Shown: piece by piece, positions 1 through 8,110 of the stretch
Layout of the letters: the number at the start of each line of letters is the position of its first letter
Position numbering within the stretch: position 1 is the first letter of the stretch
Assembly: GCA_947175545.1 (NCBI GenBank)
Contig: CAMWNI010000009.1
Coordinates: 1-64,000, forward strand
Direction: 5' to 3'
DNA from: an uncultured Porphyromonadaceae bacterium
GTDB lineage: Bacteria; Bacteroidota; Bacteroidia; Bacteroidales; Muribaculaceae
DNA: 64,000 nucleotides
Position numbers and translations under genes: made by a program
The notes under the pieces: generated by a model
Database searches by the model: none
What the model was told of the DNA's origin: nothing
The model's input: the letters and a program-made list of their open reading frames with translations, nothing else

Positions 1-67
1 TCGAACCGGGATGGGTTGCCCCAACGGTGTTTGAGACCGTCGCGTCTACCGATTCCGCCATCCGGGC
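1..67 (-). tRNA. tRNA-Leu(CAA), 3' end cut by window edge
   Basis: Read on the minus strand, the 5' end GCCCGGATGGCGGAATCGG is typical of bacterial tRNA-Leu. The anticodon stem ACGGT/ACCGT encloses the loop CTCAAAC, giving anticodon CAA (UUG codons). A long variable arm and a T-arm GGTTCGA follow. The gene runs off the left edge, so the 3' acceptor strand is not visible. A canonical promoter lies just upstream at 81-111. Confidence 0.93.
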
Positions 68-80
68 GTTATTGTGACTG

Positions 81-111
81 CAAAGTTAGTGATTTTTTTC
101 GAATTTTCCAA
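81..111 (-). promoter_or_regulatory. Bacteroidales-type promoter of tRNA-Leu
   Basis: On the minus strand the -7 box TAACTTTG (81-88) is preceded by TTG (109-111) with a 20-nt spacer, matching the Bacteroidetes consensus TTG/TAnnTTTG. Transcription would start about 8-10 nt upstream of the mature tRNA 5' end. Confidence 0.8.
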
Positions 112-551
112 AAGGTAGCAAAAAACGTTACTCCTTTTCAAAAAATAAGTGCAAACTCTGTCATCAATTCTGTTTTTGCTTGGTGAGGGCTGAGTATTGT
201 AGTTCTTGTCTTTTTTTCTTGTGGTTCCGGATAAATTGCGTATCTTTGCTCTCAGGATAATTGTTTATACGTATGCACCTGCAAAAATAATTATTACTCA
301 TGGGACTCTGCCTCCCTCTCTTATTTTTTATGTCGCATGATGGACATAACGCTAATGGGCGCGGTTTAGGTCGTCTCCGATGCTTGGGGGTATCCGCGCC
401 GGAAGTAATGAGGAGATGTTGGAATCCTTACCATGATGTATTGCGCTTAGATTCTGCATCTGCGCGTCTCTTCAGGGTATGGATGACACGTAACTCGCTG
501 AACTTTTGTCAATAGCTTTATGTTATGTTTTCAGACTGTTTATTTATGATT
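112..551 (+). other. Non-coding interval with a promoter and a roughly 300-nt leader or unannotated RNA
   Basis: There is no convincing gene between tRNA-Leu and the patatin protein. A good plus-strand promoter sits at 219-248, about 300 nt before the likely ATG at 552. The transcribed stretch can form an AT-rich hairpin (257-266 with 285-294) and a GC-rich stem (358-364 GGCGCGG with 394-400 CCGCGCC). A 71-codon ORF at 300-515 has no recognisable family and cuts through these stems, so I do not call it. It may be a long 5' UTR or a separate small RNA. Confidence 0.45.
219..248 (+). promoter_or_regulatory. Promoter upstream of the patatin gene
   Basis: TTG at 219-221, a 19-nt spacer and TATCTTTG at 241-248 match the Bacteroidetes consensus well. 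The predicted start is near 252-255, leaving an unusually long untranslated stretch before 552. Confidence 0.75.
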
Positions 552-2768
552 ATGAAGAAAAGGACCGGAATTATCGCTTTAGCGACATCAATTGTTTTTA
601 GTTTAACTGCTTCGCCGAAGCAGCAGAGTGTCGGACTTGTTCTGAGTGGCGGAGGAGCCAAGGGCGTTGCGCACATCGGACTGATTCAGGCGCTGGAGGA
701 GAACGATATAGCCATTGACTATGTCGCCGGCACTTCTATGGGCGCCATTGTCGGAGGCCTGTATGCCAGCGGCTATTCGCCGACCGAAATGATGCAACTG
801 ATTACGAGCAAGGATTTTGCTTACTGGAGTTCCGGCACCATTGACCCGAATTTGCAGTATTACTTCACAACTCCCCCTCTGTCGCCGAAGGTCATAAGCA
901 TTTCCGTCGGTAATGATTCCATTGCAAAGCTTGTTCCGCAGAGTCTGATTTCCCCTTTGTCGATGAATTTCCCGTTCATGGAGCTTTTTTCAGCAGAGAC
1001 AGCCGCATGTGGTGGTGATTTCAACAACCTTTTCGTTCCGTTGCGCACGGTAAGTTCCAATATTAAGGCCCAGCGTGGCGAGGTTGCCCGCGGTGGGTCG
1101 ATGAATGATGCGATTCGCGCCTCAATGTCATTCCCTATCGTATTCTGCCCGGTTGAAATCAACGATACTCTCCATTACGACGGCGGAATTTTCAATAACT
1201 TTCCTGTTGACGTGATGAAGGCCGACTTCCATCCTGACATTATGATTGGAGTCGACGTTCACACTGAAGGTCCCGAAACGCCCAACGTTATTAATCAGAT
1301 CAGCGAACTGGCAACGCGTCCGCAGACCTACTCGATGAACCCGGCCGACGGAATCCACATCCATATCGACGCCTCGCGTTACTCCCTGCTTGATTTTCCT
1401 CAAGCCCGGGATATTTATGAACTGGGCTACAAACGTGGACTTGAGATGGTCGACAGCATTAAATCGCGCGTGACCGCCCGTCGGCCTCAAGCCGAGGTGA
1501 CGCGTCGCCGACGCGAATTCCGCAAGCGCCTGTCGGCTCTGGATTTTTCGTCAATCGAATGTGAGGGAGGCTCCCGGCGTCAGAATGACTATATTGTTGC
1601 GCAATTCCAGTTTCGTGAAGGACATGAATATAACATTGACAATGCCCGCAACGGCTATTATCGCGCAATTTCCGGTGGAAAACTGCAGAATCTTGAGATC
1701 TCCGCTGTCCCGGCCGATTCCGGACAGTTCAAGATTAAGCTGAAGGCTTTCCCGAAATCAAACTGGGGGGTTGACATTGGCGGATACATCTCGTCAAGCA
1801 CGTCGAGTATGCTTTATGCGGCTCTGAACTATCATAATCTGAACACTCGCGCGATTGACGCTTCGCTCGGCGCCTGGATTGGCCAAAGCTATGCGGCTGC
1901 CGAGTTGCTTGCAAAAATCCGCTTTGGCGGCAAGAATCCTTACAGTCTGGGCCTCCAGGGTGTAGTCAGCAACCATCGTTTCAATCAGAGCGAGCGACTT
2001 TTCTATCAGGCCAACGAGCCGAAGTTCGTGCGCAATTTCCAGGGTTTTGGCCGTGCTAACCTGTTCAGTCTCCCCCTCGGGCGCCATGCAATGGGGGTTA
2101 TCTCCGTTGGCTATGGTTATGAACGCAATTCGTTTATCAATGACGAGATGATAAAAGTCAAGTCAACCCATAAGCTTGGTCAGCTCGCCTGGAACTGTGA
2201 TTACAATACTCTTGACGGCATCAATTTTCCCACTTCCGGTCTTGAAATGCGTTACTCGCTTAAAGGGATGATTGGTAATCACAATCTGACCGATAAGCGA
2301 GAGAAAGAAAGTTGGGTCCAGCTTGACGCGACTGTTCGCAAATACTGGGACCTCGGGCGCCATTTCGCGCTTGGTCTTGAGGGTGAGTTGCTTGCCTCGA
2401 CGCGTAAGCCATCGTCAATTCGCGAGGTTGCCATGGCCGATTCGCCGACTTACTCGCCGACTCCCTCATGTTTCAATGCGTTTAATCCCGGATTTCGTGC
2501 CTATTCATTTCTTGGCGTTGGTGTAGACCCCGTATGGAAAGTGATTAATAATCTTCAGCTCCGTGGCGCGTTCCACTGTTTCACTCCCTGGCGCGACAAA
2601 GGAGTGAAGTCTCCGGAATTCTTCGGCGAGATTGCCGCGGTCTATAAGTTGAAACTTCTTGACTTGAGTGCCTATGCCAACTATCGTACAGGGTCGCCTG
2701 CCGAACGTGGCTGGCATGCCGGTCTGACACTTGGCATCTTCGTTCTCGCTCCTCAGTTCCTTAAATAG
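552..2768 (+). CDS. Patatin-like phospholipase with C-terminal outer-membrane barrel
   Basis: 738 aa. I chose ATG 552 because it begins a clean signal peptide (MKKRTGIIALATSIVFSL); an in-frame ATG at 525 adds only a poor N-terminus. The patatin domain spans about residues 25-300: oxyanion motif GGGAKG (about 33-38), nucleophile motif GTSMG (Ser about 62) and catalytic DGG (about 210), so the Ser-Asp dyad is intact. The remaining 400 residues are rich in alternating aromatic strands and resemble a BamA/TamA-type surface-antigen barrel, ending in LAPQFLK. Known relatives such as PlpD export a patatin domain through a fused barrel, so a lipase anchored in or exported through the outer membrane is likely. 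The substrate is unknown. A bidirectional terminator follows immediately. Confidence 0.88.
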   Translation: MKKRTGIIALATSIVFSLTASPKQQSVGLVLSGGGAKGVAHIGLIQALEENDIAIDYVAGTSMGAIVGGLYASGYSPTEMMQLITSKDFAYWSSGTIDPNLQYYFTTPPLSPKVISISVGNDSIAKLVPQSLISPLSMNFPFMELFSAETAACGGDFNNLFVPLRTVSSNIKAQRGEVARGGSMNDAIRASMSFPIVFCPVEINDTLHYDGGIFNNFPVDVMKADFHPDIMIGVDVHTEGPETPNVINQISELATRPQTYSMNPADGIHIHIDASRYSLLDFPQARDIYELGYKRGLEMVDSIKSRVTARRPQAEVTRRRREFRKRLSALDFSSIECEGGSRRQNDYIVAQFQFREGHEYNIDNARNGYYRAISGGKLQNLEISAVPADSGQFKIKLKAFPKSNWGVDIGGYISSSTSSMLYAALNYHNLNTRAIDASLGAWIGQSYAAAELLAKIRFGGKNPYSLGLQGVVSNHRFNQSERLFYQANEPKFVRNFQGFGRANLFSLPLGRHAMGVISVGYGYERNSFINDEMIKVKSTHKLGQLAWNCDYNTLDGINFPTSGLEMRYSLKGMIGNHNLTDKREKESWVQLDATVRKYWDLGRHFALGLEGELLASTRKPSSIREVAMADSPTYSPTPSCFNAFNPGFRAYSFLGVGVDPVWKVINNLQLRGAFHCFTPWRDKGVKSPEFFGEIAAVYKLKLLDLSAYANYRTGSPAERGWHAGLTLGIFVLAPQFLK

Positions 2769-2805
2769 AAAAGCGGGCTTCAGTTTTTGAAGCCCGCTTT
2801 TACGT
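2767..2805. terminator. Bidirectional terminator between convergent genes
   Basis: A 12-bp perfect stem (2771-2782 with 2789-2800, AAGCGGGCTTCA/TGAAGCCCGCTT) is flanked by A and T runs on both sides. The stop codon of the minus-strand gene (2780-2782) lies inside the stem, so one element serves both genes. Confidence 0.9.
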
Positions 2806-3403
2806 ATTCCTTGATTGCGGCCGAATGGGCTTTCGCATATTGGTTATTGTCGATTAATGACTCCATTGCGCGTGTGCGCACTTCCGAGGCCGCTTTTTCG
2901 CTTAAAATGAAGTAGACTTCAACTTCCATACTACCGTCCGCACCGGTTCGCATCAGTTTGTAGCTTGGGGTCATGATTGACTTGACTCCATCCCTTAGAT
3001 TCGTTTCATAAGCCTTTATCAAGCCTTCGATTTCCGATGGTGCGGGAGCTGAGGCAACATTGCTGGTAATGCGGCCTTTCAGGTCTGAACTCTGCTGACG
3101 CGCGTAGGTGGCACCAGCATTGTTGGTTGCTTTCGCAATGCCTTCATCCGTGGTCTTGACGCGGTTTGCAGTGCCGTAAATCTCAATTATGTCGTCGCCT
3201 CCTTTGATCAGTTTGTCAAAATGGGACTGTACGGCGTCCTCAATCGTCTCCTTGCCGCCGATGACTTCCCATCCGGCACGTATCAGCTGTTTGATGCGAG
3301 CCTGACTCTCACGCTGCTTCTGGCGCTGGATTCTTGTGTCGCTTTGGGCAACGACCGGCATAATCATCATTGATGCTACAATCAGTGAAATCAGTCTTTT
3401 CAT
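2780..3403 (-). CDS. Secreted protein of unknown function, 207 aa
   Basis: The signal peptide MKRLISLIVASMMIMPVVAQ is followed by a charged helical region (about 25-75), an Ala/Thr-rich stretch and a C-terminal alpha/beta part. A conserved Trp-Glu-Val core lies near residue 45. There is no lipobox Cys, so it is probably periplasmic. The organisation (repeated Ala/Lys-rich segments, then a short strand-rich region with EVEVYFIL) faintly recalls LPP20-type lipoproteins, but I cannot assign a family. It has its own -7 box at 3439-3446 and seems monocistronic. Confidence 0.75.
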   Translation of the reverse strand: MKRLISLIVASMMIMPVVAQSDTRIQRQKQRESQARIKQLIRAGWEVIGGKETIEDAVQSHFDKLIKGGDDIIEIYGTANRVKTTDEGIAKATNNAGATYARQQSSDLKGRITSNVASAPAPSEIEGLIKAYETNLRDGVKSIMTPSYKLMRTGADGSMEVEVYFILSEKAASEVRTRAMESLIDNNQYAKAHSAAIKEYVKAGFKN

Positions 3404-3438
3404 AGTCCGTAAAATGAATTATAGGTTAGTTATGGTGT

Positions 3439-3446
3439 CAAAGTTA
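3439..3446 (-). promoter_or_regulatory. -7 box for the secreted 207-aa protein
   Basis: TAACTTTG on the minus strand, 36 nt before the ATG. No TTG is present at the usual distance; TTAGG is the nearest sequence, so the -33 element is weak. Confidence 0.5.
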
Positions 3447-3478
3447 AGAATAAATTCCGAAATGACCTAATATAATGA

Positions 3479-3512
3479 GCGGGGAACGAAAGTTAAATTT
3501 TCCGTTCCCCGC
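3479..3512 (-). terminator. Hairpin downstream of the DUF4270 gene
   Basis: A 10-bp stem GCGGGGAACG/CGTTCCCCGC (3479-3488 with 3503-3512) with an A/T-rich loop starts 20 nt after the DUF4270 stop. No strong T-run follows in the minus direction, so termination may be partial. Confidence 0.6.
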
Positions 3513-3531
3513 GCGATATTCGTAATCGATC

Positions 3532-4938
3532 TTAGAATGACTGACGCGAGAAGGTCAGCTTGATTTTTGCTTTTTCAGGCAGCAGTTCAACCATTGCAGG
3601 CATTGCAATCATCGGGGTGATGCCGCTGAGGGTGCTTGTCGATGTGCCGTAATAGTATGACGACGCGCTGGTTTCCATAACCATTGAGACCGGAGTCAGC
3701 GTGAACGTGAAGTCATCTTCAGTCAGCTCTTCTTCCGAACTCATCATCTTGAGCAGGTAATCGCGCATGTCGCCGAATGAGTATGTTTTTGTCGTTGAAT
3801 TGTATGTGCCGGTAAATGACGTAACGCTGTCAGGCAATTTGTTTTTTTCAAAGAACTCCGATTTTTCTTTTGACAAGACCATCAGCAGATACTCCGGAGG
3901 ATTGATGCCTCGGGCAGATTCAATGACCGATGCCGGCAGCGAGAATGACAGAGTGTTGACAACCGTCAAAGCCCCGTTTTCAGAACTCTTGACCTTGTTG
4001 ATGACATCCTTTATCGGGAATCGGAGCTGCACGTCATAGCCGGCCGGTGCGGCGATGATGGATTTTCCCTCGGTTGAGAGTTTCGTGAGGTCCGGCGAGA
4101 TTTCATAGTCAATGCAGGAGTTGCTGACCAACTCCGGAGCCATCGCCATGAAGTAGTTGTAGAGCTTGGAAATCGAGTCGGTTTCAACGCCCTCGGAGTT
4201 CGTCACCTTGTAGGTCTTGTGATAGTAGAAAACCATACGGCAGCTCGTAATGCGGGTGACGCGGCCTGAGCCGAATACGTGGCGCACGTAGACTCCCGGA
4301 AAGAAGTCCTGGAAACTATAAGGGTCATTGAACAGAGCCGGTTCTGTCTTATATTTGTCAAGGATGCTGCTCATCAGTTCGTCGGGCATGTCAACATAGG
4401 CAAATCTGTAAGGATTGGCTGCAACGGTGTCGTTGACGCTGATTCCGACAGCGGTAAACGCTCCCGCGCCGAGGCGACGAGATGCGTCATAGGCCTGTTC
4501 TGCGGCCGGATTATAGTTTGAGTAGATGGGCGAGGGGAGCTGTTTGACCAGCGGATAAACCTCAACGCCGATTGGAGCCAGCGAGTCGCCGACAAACGCG
4601 TCTTTTTCAAAAACTAACTGGAGTTTCAGTGAGTCGGGCGTTATGTCTTCGGTTTCAATGTTGTTCGACGGGAACATCTGTGCAACGAAGTCAGAACGGA
4701 GCGTGCCGAACTCCGGCGCCTTGATGGCTCCGAGAAGCTGCGTAGTAGTACGGCTTTGGATTGCGCCGCTCGGAATTGTCGATGAGCTTATCGTGAACGA
4801 GGAGTCAACGACTACTTCGATTTTGTTGCTGACAAGGGACGAACCCGGGTCTGAAACCGATACGGAGTCGCTTTCGCAGGCGCTCAGGCCGGCAAGCAGC
4901 CCGACGGCGACCGAAGCGTTAATTAAAAGGCGTTTCAT
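3532..4938 (-). CDS. DUF4270 family lipoprotein
   Basis: 468 aa. The signal peptide ends in a lipobox, LLAGLSAC (Cys about 21), so it is a probable outer-membrane lipoprotein. The body is beta-rich with a pattern typical of the Bacteroidetes DUF4270 family: an early Ser/Asp-rich linker, the phrase LGAIKAPEFGTLRSDFVAQ, and long strands with repeated LQLVF-like segments. The molecular function of the family is not established. The ATG overlaps the stop of the upstream GT5-like gene by 4 nt (ATGA), so the two are translationally coupled. That pairing suggests a shared envelope or glycan role, but this is inference. Confidence 0.85.
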   Translation of the reverse strand: MKRLLINASVAVGLLAGLSACESDSVSVSDPGSSLVSNKIEVVVDSSFTISSSTIPSGAIQSRTTTQLLGAIKAPEFGTLRSDFVAQMFPSNNIETEDITPDSLKLQLVFEKDAFVGDSLAPIGVEVYPLVKQLPSPIYSNYNPAAEQAYDASRRLGAGAFTAVGISVNDTVAANPYRFAYVDMPDELMSSILDKYKTEPALFNDPYSFQDFFPGVYVRHVFGSGRVTRITSCRMVFYYHKTYKVTNSEGVETDSISKLYNYFMAMAPELVSNSCIDYEISPDLTKLSTEGKSIIAAPAGYDVQLRFPIKDVINKVKSSENGALTVVNTLSFSLPASVIESARGINPPEYLLMVLSKEKSEFFEKNKLPDSVTSFTGTYNSTTKTYSFGDMRDYLLKMMSSEEELTEDDFTFTLTPVSMVMETSASSYYYGTSTSTLSGITPMIAMPAMVELLPEKAKIKLTFSRQSF

Positions 4939-5765
4939 TTCGTGGGGTTAAGCAGTGAGGCGTAGAATTCGACATAGGCTGGAGCCGAAGCGTCGAGATC
5001 GCCGGAGTAGGGGAGGAAAGGCTTGCCCGTCGCTTTTGCATACTCAAGCAATTCCGGGTCAATGTTTTCAGACCCCTGGACAATTGCATCGGCAAAATCC
5101 ATGGCAAGCTTGTTGAGCGCCTTGTGGTCAATGTCCTTGTTTTTAATGGAGCCGAGATAGCGGTCCGTGATGCCGTCGGCCTTCATTTTCTTGACCATGG
5201 CCGGATTGAGATTTTCCGGAAGGGTACCTGCATCGTCAAAAAGTGTGTAGACTATCTTTGCACGTTTGAAGGCCGGTTCGTCATTATAGACCCGCTTGAG
5301 GTAGACCGGAGTCAGGGCGCTGACCCATCCGGTGCAGTGGATGATTACCGGGTCCCAGCGCAGTTTCTTGACAGTCTCGGCTACGCCGCGCACAAAAAAG
5401 ATGATGCGCTCGTCATTTTCATCGGCGCCACTAACCGTTTCAAGTTCCTGCGACGGATGGCGTTCGAAGTAGTCATCATTGTCAATGAAGTATACTTGGG
5501 TTCTTGATGACTGGAGCGTTGCGACCTTGATAATCAGCGGATGGTCTGTGTCATCAATAATCAGATTCATTCCGGAAAGGCGAATCACCTCGTGGAGCTG
5601 GTTGCGGCGTTCATTTATGTTGCCGTATTTGGGGGTGAACAGTCTTACCTCATAGCCGCTTTCCTGGATTTTACGGGGCAAGTGGTTACAATACTCCGAC
5701 ATTGGGGTCGAAGGCAGGTAAGGCAGAATCTCCTGCGAGACAAAAAGTACTTTCTGTTGGCTCAT
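4935..5765 (-). CDS. Short glycogen/starch synthase-like (GT5 N-domain) protein
   Basis: 276 aa. The N-terminus (KVLFVSQEILPYLP, then RLFTPKYGNINERRNQLHEV) matches the starch-synthase catalytic domain of GT5 enzymes. True glycogen synthases are about 480 aa with two Rossmann domains; this protein stops after the first and lacks the second, donor-binding domain. The usual KTGGL nucleotide-sugar motif near the N-terminus is also absent (PSTPMSEY in its place). It is therefore unlikely to be a complete glycogen synthase despite common annotation. It leads a two-gene unit with the DUF4270 lipoprotein from a promoter at 5793-5824. Confidence 0.78.
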   Translation of the reverse strand: MSQQKVLFVSQEILPYLPSTPMSEYCNHLPRKIQESGYEVRLFTPKYGNINERRNQLHEVIRLSGMNLIIDDTDHPLIIKVATLQSSRTQVYFIDNDDYFERHPSQELETVSGADENDERIIFFVRGVAETVKKLRWDPVIIHCTGWVSALTPVYLKRVYNDEPAFKRAKIVYTLFDDAGTLPENLNPAMVKKMKADGITDRYLGSIKNKDIDHKALNKLAMDFADAIVQGSENIDPELLEYAKATGKPFLPYSGDLDASAPAYVEFYASLLNPTK

Positions 5766-5792
5766 TTGCTAAATGAATTGTAAATTAATGCG

Positions 5793-5824
5793 CAAAGTTA
5801 CTAAATTTTTTTGAAATAAACCAA
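5793..5824 (-). promoter_or_regulatory. Promoter of the GT5-like/DUF4270 pair
   Basis: TAACTTTG (5793-5800) with TTG (5822-5824, in TTTGG) 21 nt upstream on the minus strand; about 25 nt of 5' UTR. Confidence 0.72.
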
Positions 5825-5900
5825 ATTGCGGTCTTGATTGTTTTAAAGATAAATTCTAAGAAACACACACATACGTTTAACTATTAAATGCTCTAAAACT

Positions 5901-6452
5901 ATGAAAGAAACTAAATCCTTCTGGGGTTCATCGAAACTTTGGTGGCTCGTAATGATTATTGGCATGTTGATGGTTATTGCCGGATTTGCCTACTGGTTCT
6001 TTCCCGCAATCGGCTATGCCGTAGCGTCGGTTCTCTTCGGTTGGATGCTTATCGTTGTCGGCATTGTGCAGGTTTGCGTCAGTGCGGGCGCGCACCGTCC
6101 CCGTGGCTGGGGCTGGTGGCTGGCCGGCGGTGTAATTGACATGTTTATAGGCTTCATGCTCGTGCGCAGTGTGACCCTCGCCGAAGCCGTGTTCCCATAT
6201 TTTATTGCTTTTGTCTTTATTTTCTGGGGCGTGAGTGCGCTGATCGGTGCAGTCCATGACCGCCGTCGCCGCTATTGGTGGTTGCAGTTAATCAACGGCA
6301 TCCTGTTGCTCGTTATCGGATTTTTCTTCCTCGAAGCCGGTTATCTTCAGAATATGTTGAACGTCAGCTTCCTGACCTCACTTGCATTTATCTACTGGGG
6401 CTTCTCGATTGCAATGGCTTCTTACGACATGAAACCTGCGGTTGACAAATAA
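5901..6452 (+). CDS. DUF308/HdeD-like membrane protein
   Basis: 183 aa, almost entirely hydrophobic, with about six membrane segments arranged as three helical pairs (15-35, 38-60, 72-92, 97-118, 128-145, 150-172) and short basic loops (AHRPRG, HDRRRRY). Repeated WW, FGWM and FIYWGFSIA-like motifs are typical of the DUF308 family that includes E. coli HdeD, linked to acid resistance. The exact role is unknown. It stands alone: divergent from the GT5-like gene and followed by a terminator at 6499-6535. I did not find a convincing -7 box in its upstream region. Confidence 0.82.
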   Translation: MKETKSFWGSSKLWWLVMIIGMLMVIAGFAYWFFPAIGYAVASVLFGWMLIVVGIVQVCVSAGAHRPRGWGWWLAGGVIDMFIGFMLVRSVTLAEAVFPYFIAFVFIFWGVSALIGAVHDRRRRYWWLQLINGILLLVIGFFFLEAGYLQNMLNVSFLTSLAFIYWGFSIAMASYDMKPAVDK

Positions 6453-6498
6453 GCGACTTGCAATAAAATATCACAAAAAAAATTGAAAGTTAACATCA

Positions 6499-6535
6499 AC
6501 GGACGCGAAAACAATTGATTTTTCGCGTTCGTTTT
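6499..6535 (+). terminator. Rho-independent terminator after the DUF308 gene
   Basis: A 13-bp stem with one G-T pair (ACGGACGCGAAAA / TTTTCGCGTTCGT) and a 7-8-nt loop, followed by TTTT. Confidence 0.85.
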
Positions 6536-6556
6536 GAGTTTTCGAGAGCAAAATGC

Positions 6557-6586
6557 TTGTGATTCGAGAAAAAATGTGTAAATTTG
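6557..6586 (+). promoter_or_regulatory. Promoter of the W/G/S-rich secreted protein
   Basis: TTG (6557-6559), 19-nt spacer, TAAATTTG (6579-6586). The predicted start is near 6590, giving a leader of roughly 70-85 nt. Confidence 0.78.
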
Positions 6587-6674
6587 TCGTCATATGATTA
6601 AACCTCTGTCCGGAGTGTTGGTCAAATATGAAACCGAATTAAAACAATAACTTAAAATGAAAGGTCCAGACAAA

Positions 6675-8051
6675 ATGAAAGTTTCTAACAGAATGAGACT
6701 GGCTCTCGCCGGCGCTGCCGTAGCGATGCTTTCCGTCAGTGCTGTGGCCCAGGGCTATTACGACGATGACATCTATTTCGACTCATCGAAAGCTAAAGCC
6801 AAGAAAACAACTCAGACAGTTGTCAAGAAGACGCCTGTCAGCAGTTCTTCGACAACCGTCGTCACAGATAATGGCACCACCGTTGTCAGTGTCCCCGCGT
6901 CAGCTCTCTCGAAGGTGACAACCTCGACGTCTTATTCGGGGTCGACCCGCGATGTCGACGAATATAACCGCCGCGGTTCTTATAAGCCCGTGCAGTCCCA
7001 GTCTGTCGACGACCTTGGCGAGAACTTTGAATACACCCGTCGCATCGAGCGCTTCTATAATTCCGATATCGTCAATACGTCTGACGACGAAGATCTGATT
7101 TATTATTACAATAATGCTGACGATGAACTGGCCGACGTGACCGGCTCCTCGCCGACAACAATCAATATCTACGTCGAAAATGCTGATCCATGGGATGGAT
7201 TCTGGAATCCATATTACTACAGTTCCGCATGGAGCTGGGCATGGCGCCCCGTATACTATAATCCTTGGTATTCATGGAACTACGCATGGGGCTACGGTCC
7301 TTCGTGGAGCCTGAGTTGGGGTTGGGGCGGGCCCTCATTCAGCTGGGGCTGGGGATGGACATATCCCTCCTGCGGATGGGGTTGGCATCACCCCGGACCC
7401 GGATGGGGTTGGGGCGGAGGTCATCATCACCCCAACTATCCGGGCCACAACTGGGGCTACAATCCTCCGCGACCTGCCGGCCCCGGCGCTTCCCGTCCGT
7501 CGGCTCGTCCTTCTGGAGTCGTGAATCGTCCGTCATCTAACCGTCCGTCTCAGAATGGAACCCTTAGCCGCAACCACTCGGCACGCAATGGCCGTAGGCC
7601 CGCTTCGTCGTCGGCTTCGTCGTCGGCTTCCGCCTCTTCTTCTGCCTCCAATCGTGGCCGTGCGTCGAGCGCCCGTGGCGGGTATGTACCCGGGCAGCAG
7701 ACCCGTCCCGGCCAGAGTGGCACCTCGGCTGCGTCATCGGCCGGACGCGCCTCCTCAACTAATGCAACGACCTCCAATCGTCGTACAAACACTTCTGTCG
7801 GCAACACTTCTGTGTCCAATAATCGCTCAACCTCCGGCTATCGCAGCAACAGCAACTCCTCGTCCCGTCGCTCATCCTCCTCTTCTACCTCGACTTCGTC
7901 AGGCCGCAGTTACAATTCCGGCAGTTCCTCATCTTCGTCGGGTCGTAGTAGCTTTGGCAGCGGCAGCTCCTCTTCAGGCCGCAGTTCCGGCGGTAGCTTC
8001 GGGGGCGGCGGACGTTCCGGAGGCGGTGGCGGACGTTCCGGACGTCACTAA
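6675..8051 (+). CDS. Low-complexity secreted protein, Trp/Gly/Pro-rich then Ser/Arg/Gly-rich
   Basis: 458 aa from ATG 6675 (an in-frame ATG at 6657 is also possible). The signal peptide (KVSNRMRLALAGAAVAML) ends near AVAQG. Then: an Asp/Tyr/Lys/Thr-rich segment (to about 165); a striking Trp/Gly/Tyr/Pro/His-rich block (about 170-285) with many WG, GWGW and HHP units; and a Ser/Arg/Asn/Gly-rich tail (about 285-458) ending in Gly-Arg-Ser repeats and RH. No known domain is recognised. The composition suggests an unstructured surface or envelope protein. The following FadL-like gene starts 59 nt later with no clear promoter between, so they may be co-transcribed. Confidence 0.7.
   Translation: MKVSNRMRLALAGAAVAMLSVSAVAQGYYDDDIYFDSSKAKAKKTTQTVVKKTPVSSSSTTVVTDNGTTVVSVPASALSKVTTSTSYSGSTRDVDEYNRRGSYKPVQSQSVDDLGENFEYTRRIERFYNSDIVNTSDDEDLIYYYNNADDELADVTGSSPTTINIYVENADPWDGFWNPYYYSSAWSWAWRPVYYNPWYSWNYAWGYGPSWSLSWGWGGPSFSWGWGWTYPSCGWGWHHPGPGWGWGGGHHHPNYPGHNWGYNPPRPAGPGASRPSARPSGVVNRPSSNRPSQNGTLSRNHSARNGRRPASSSASSSASASSSASNRGRASSARGGYVPGQQTRPGQSGTSAASSAGRASSTNATTSNRRTNTSVGNTSVSNNRSTSGYRSNSNSSSRRSSSSSTSTSSGRSYNSGSSSSSSGRSSFGSGSSSSGRSSGGSFGGGGRSGGGGGRSGRH
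8007..8048 (+). repeat. Short tandem repeat coding Gly-Arg-Ser
   Basis: GGCGGACGTTCCGGA-type units repeat at the 3' end of the low-complexity gene and encode GGGGRSGG repeats. They are part of the coding sequence. Confidence 0.6.
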
Positions 8052-8110
8052 AACATCCTCCTCTCTCCTCGTAAAAATTACACGTTATTTTGACTTTAAC
8101 AGTAAGAGAA

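Noticed and set aside
300-515. 71-codon ORF MGLCLPLLFF... upstream of the patatin gene
   Set aside because: No family resemblance, odd composition, and it cuts through predicted RNA stems; more likely leader or small RNA sequence.
8007-8048. Short direct repeats considered as CRISPR or mobile-element ends
   Set aside because: They are in-frame Gly-Arg-Ser codons inside a gene; there are no spacers or transposase.
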